64,000 bases of DNA from an uncultured Psychrobacter sp. (GTDB lineage: Bacteria > Pseudomonadota > Gammaproteobacteria > Pseudomonadales > Moraxellaceae), in assembly GCA_947489525.1 (NCBI GenBank), contig CANLDW010000001.1, forward strand, positions 558,001 to 622,000. The letters are read 5' to 3'. Position 1 is the first letter of the stretch. Each line of letters starts with the position of its first letter. Of the stretch, positions 63,959 through 64,000 are shown piece after piece. A program made the position numbers and the translations under genes. The notes under the pieces are model-generated. The model saw only the letters and a program-made list of their open reading frames with translations. It was not told the origin of the DNA and did no database searches.

Positions 63959-64000
63959 GCTAGTGATTCTCATGATGGGATCAGCGCCTTTATAGAAAGC
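63959..64000 (+). pseudogene. Possible remnant of an enoyl-CoA hydratase gene (3' end, cut by window)
   Basis: The frame reads SDSHDGISAFIES, and GGGATCAGCGCCTTTAT is identical over 17 bases to the end of the gene at 60945 (DDFKEGISAFMEK). A stop lies at 63956, so only a short fragment exists. It may be a decayed duplicate; too short for certainty. Confidence 0.35.

Overview
The window reads as chromosomal DNA of a gammaproteobacterium in the Moraxellaceae, most likely Psychrobacter. This rests on the protein set (GcvP, MetZ, LolD with a single LolC/E-type permease, CcoNOQP with CcoG/CcoH, a DUF475 TerC-type protein, queuosine genes), on moderate GC with AT-rich spacers, and on AAGGA-type ribosome sites, several of them ahead of TTG or GTG starts. 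No rRNA or tRNA gene and no complete transposase gene was seen.

Layout. 1-13 kb: the end of a nitroreductase gene, gcvP, a small lipase-like hydrolase, rnd, recR, ybaB, metZ, a phospholipase-D lipoprotein, a sugar/metabolite transporter and dusA. 13-24 kb: envelope and DNA-uptake functions (CPBP protease, alpha/beta hydrolase, SppA, ComEC, DUF2062, LolD and its permease), an unrecognised protein and an SCP2 protein. 25-31 kb: the cbb3 oxidase operon ccoNOQP, then ccoG and ccoH. 31-40 kb: ttcA, queC, bcp, a dihydrolipoamide dehydrogenase-like flavoprotein, an MscS channel and rlmKL.

39.9-59.8 kb is the accessory heart of the window: a dispersed tellurium-resistance (Ter) stress system. It holds three TerD-domain genes, a DUF475/TerC-family membrane protein, an AIM24/TIGR00266 protein, a TerA-like two-domain protein and a divergent ATP-grasp gene. 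After an interruption comes a five-gene run: an NYN-LOTUS-TerD fusion, a PRTase/TRSP protein, a HAD phosphatase, a StiP-type PRTase with a PELOTA end, and a CitE-like lyase. These families match the nucleoside-like-metabolite pathway predicted for Ter systems. The interruption (about 48.1-53.5 kb) holds an orphan type I-F-like CRISPR array, two AT-rich genes of unknown function, an MFS exporter, an MHYT membrane protein and a V4R-like protein.

The most unusual structure is in the CRISPR array. Four leader-side repeats are uninterrupted, but the next two are split at the same base by two diverged copies of a 173-bp sequence. Each copy is flanked by a 12-bp duplication of the repeat. The two copies have the same length, and at least five base-pair changes between them are compensatory in predicted stems, so the folded form seems to be maintained. 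A third, decayed and internally deleted copy sits in the terminal repeat. No cas gene is present in the window.

Other repeats: three copies of a 107-133 bp element with terminal inverted repeats (3574, 43663, 48071), one 117-bp palindrome-ended element inside the Ter biosynthetic run (56502), a nine-unit hexanucleotide microsatellite (10353) and several short tandem duplications at gene borders. 59.8-64 kb holds ordinary genes: a hydrolase, an enoyl-CoA hydratase, DUF805 and an MpaB-family oxygenase.
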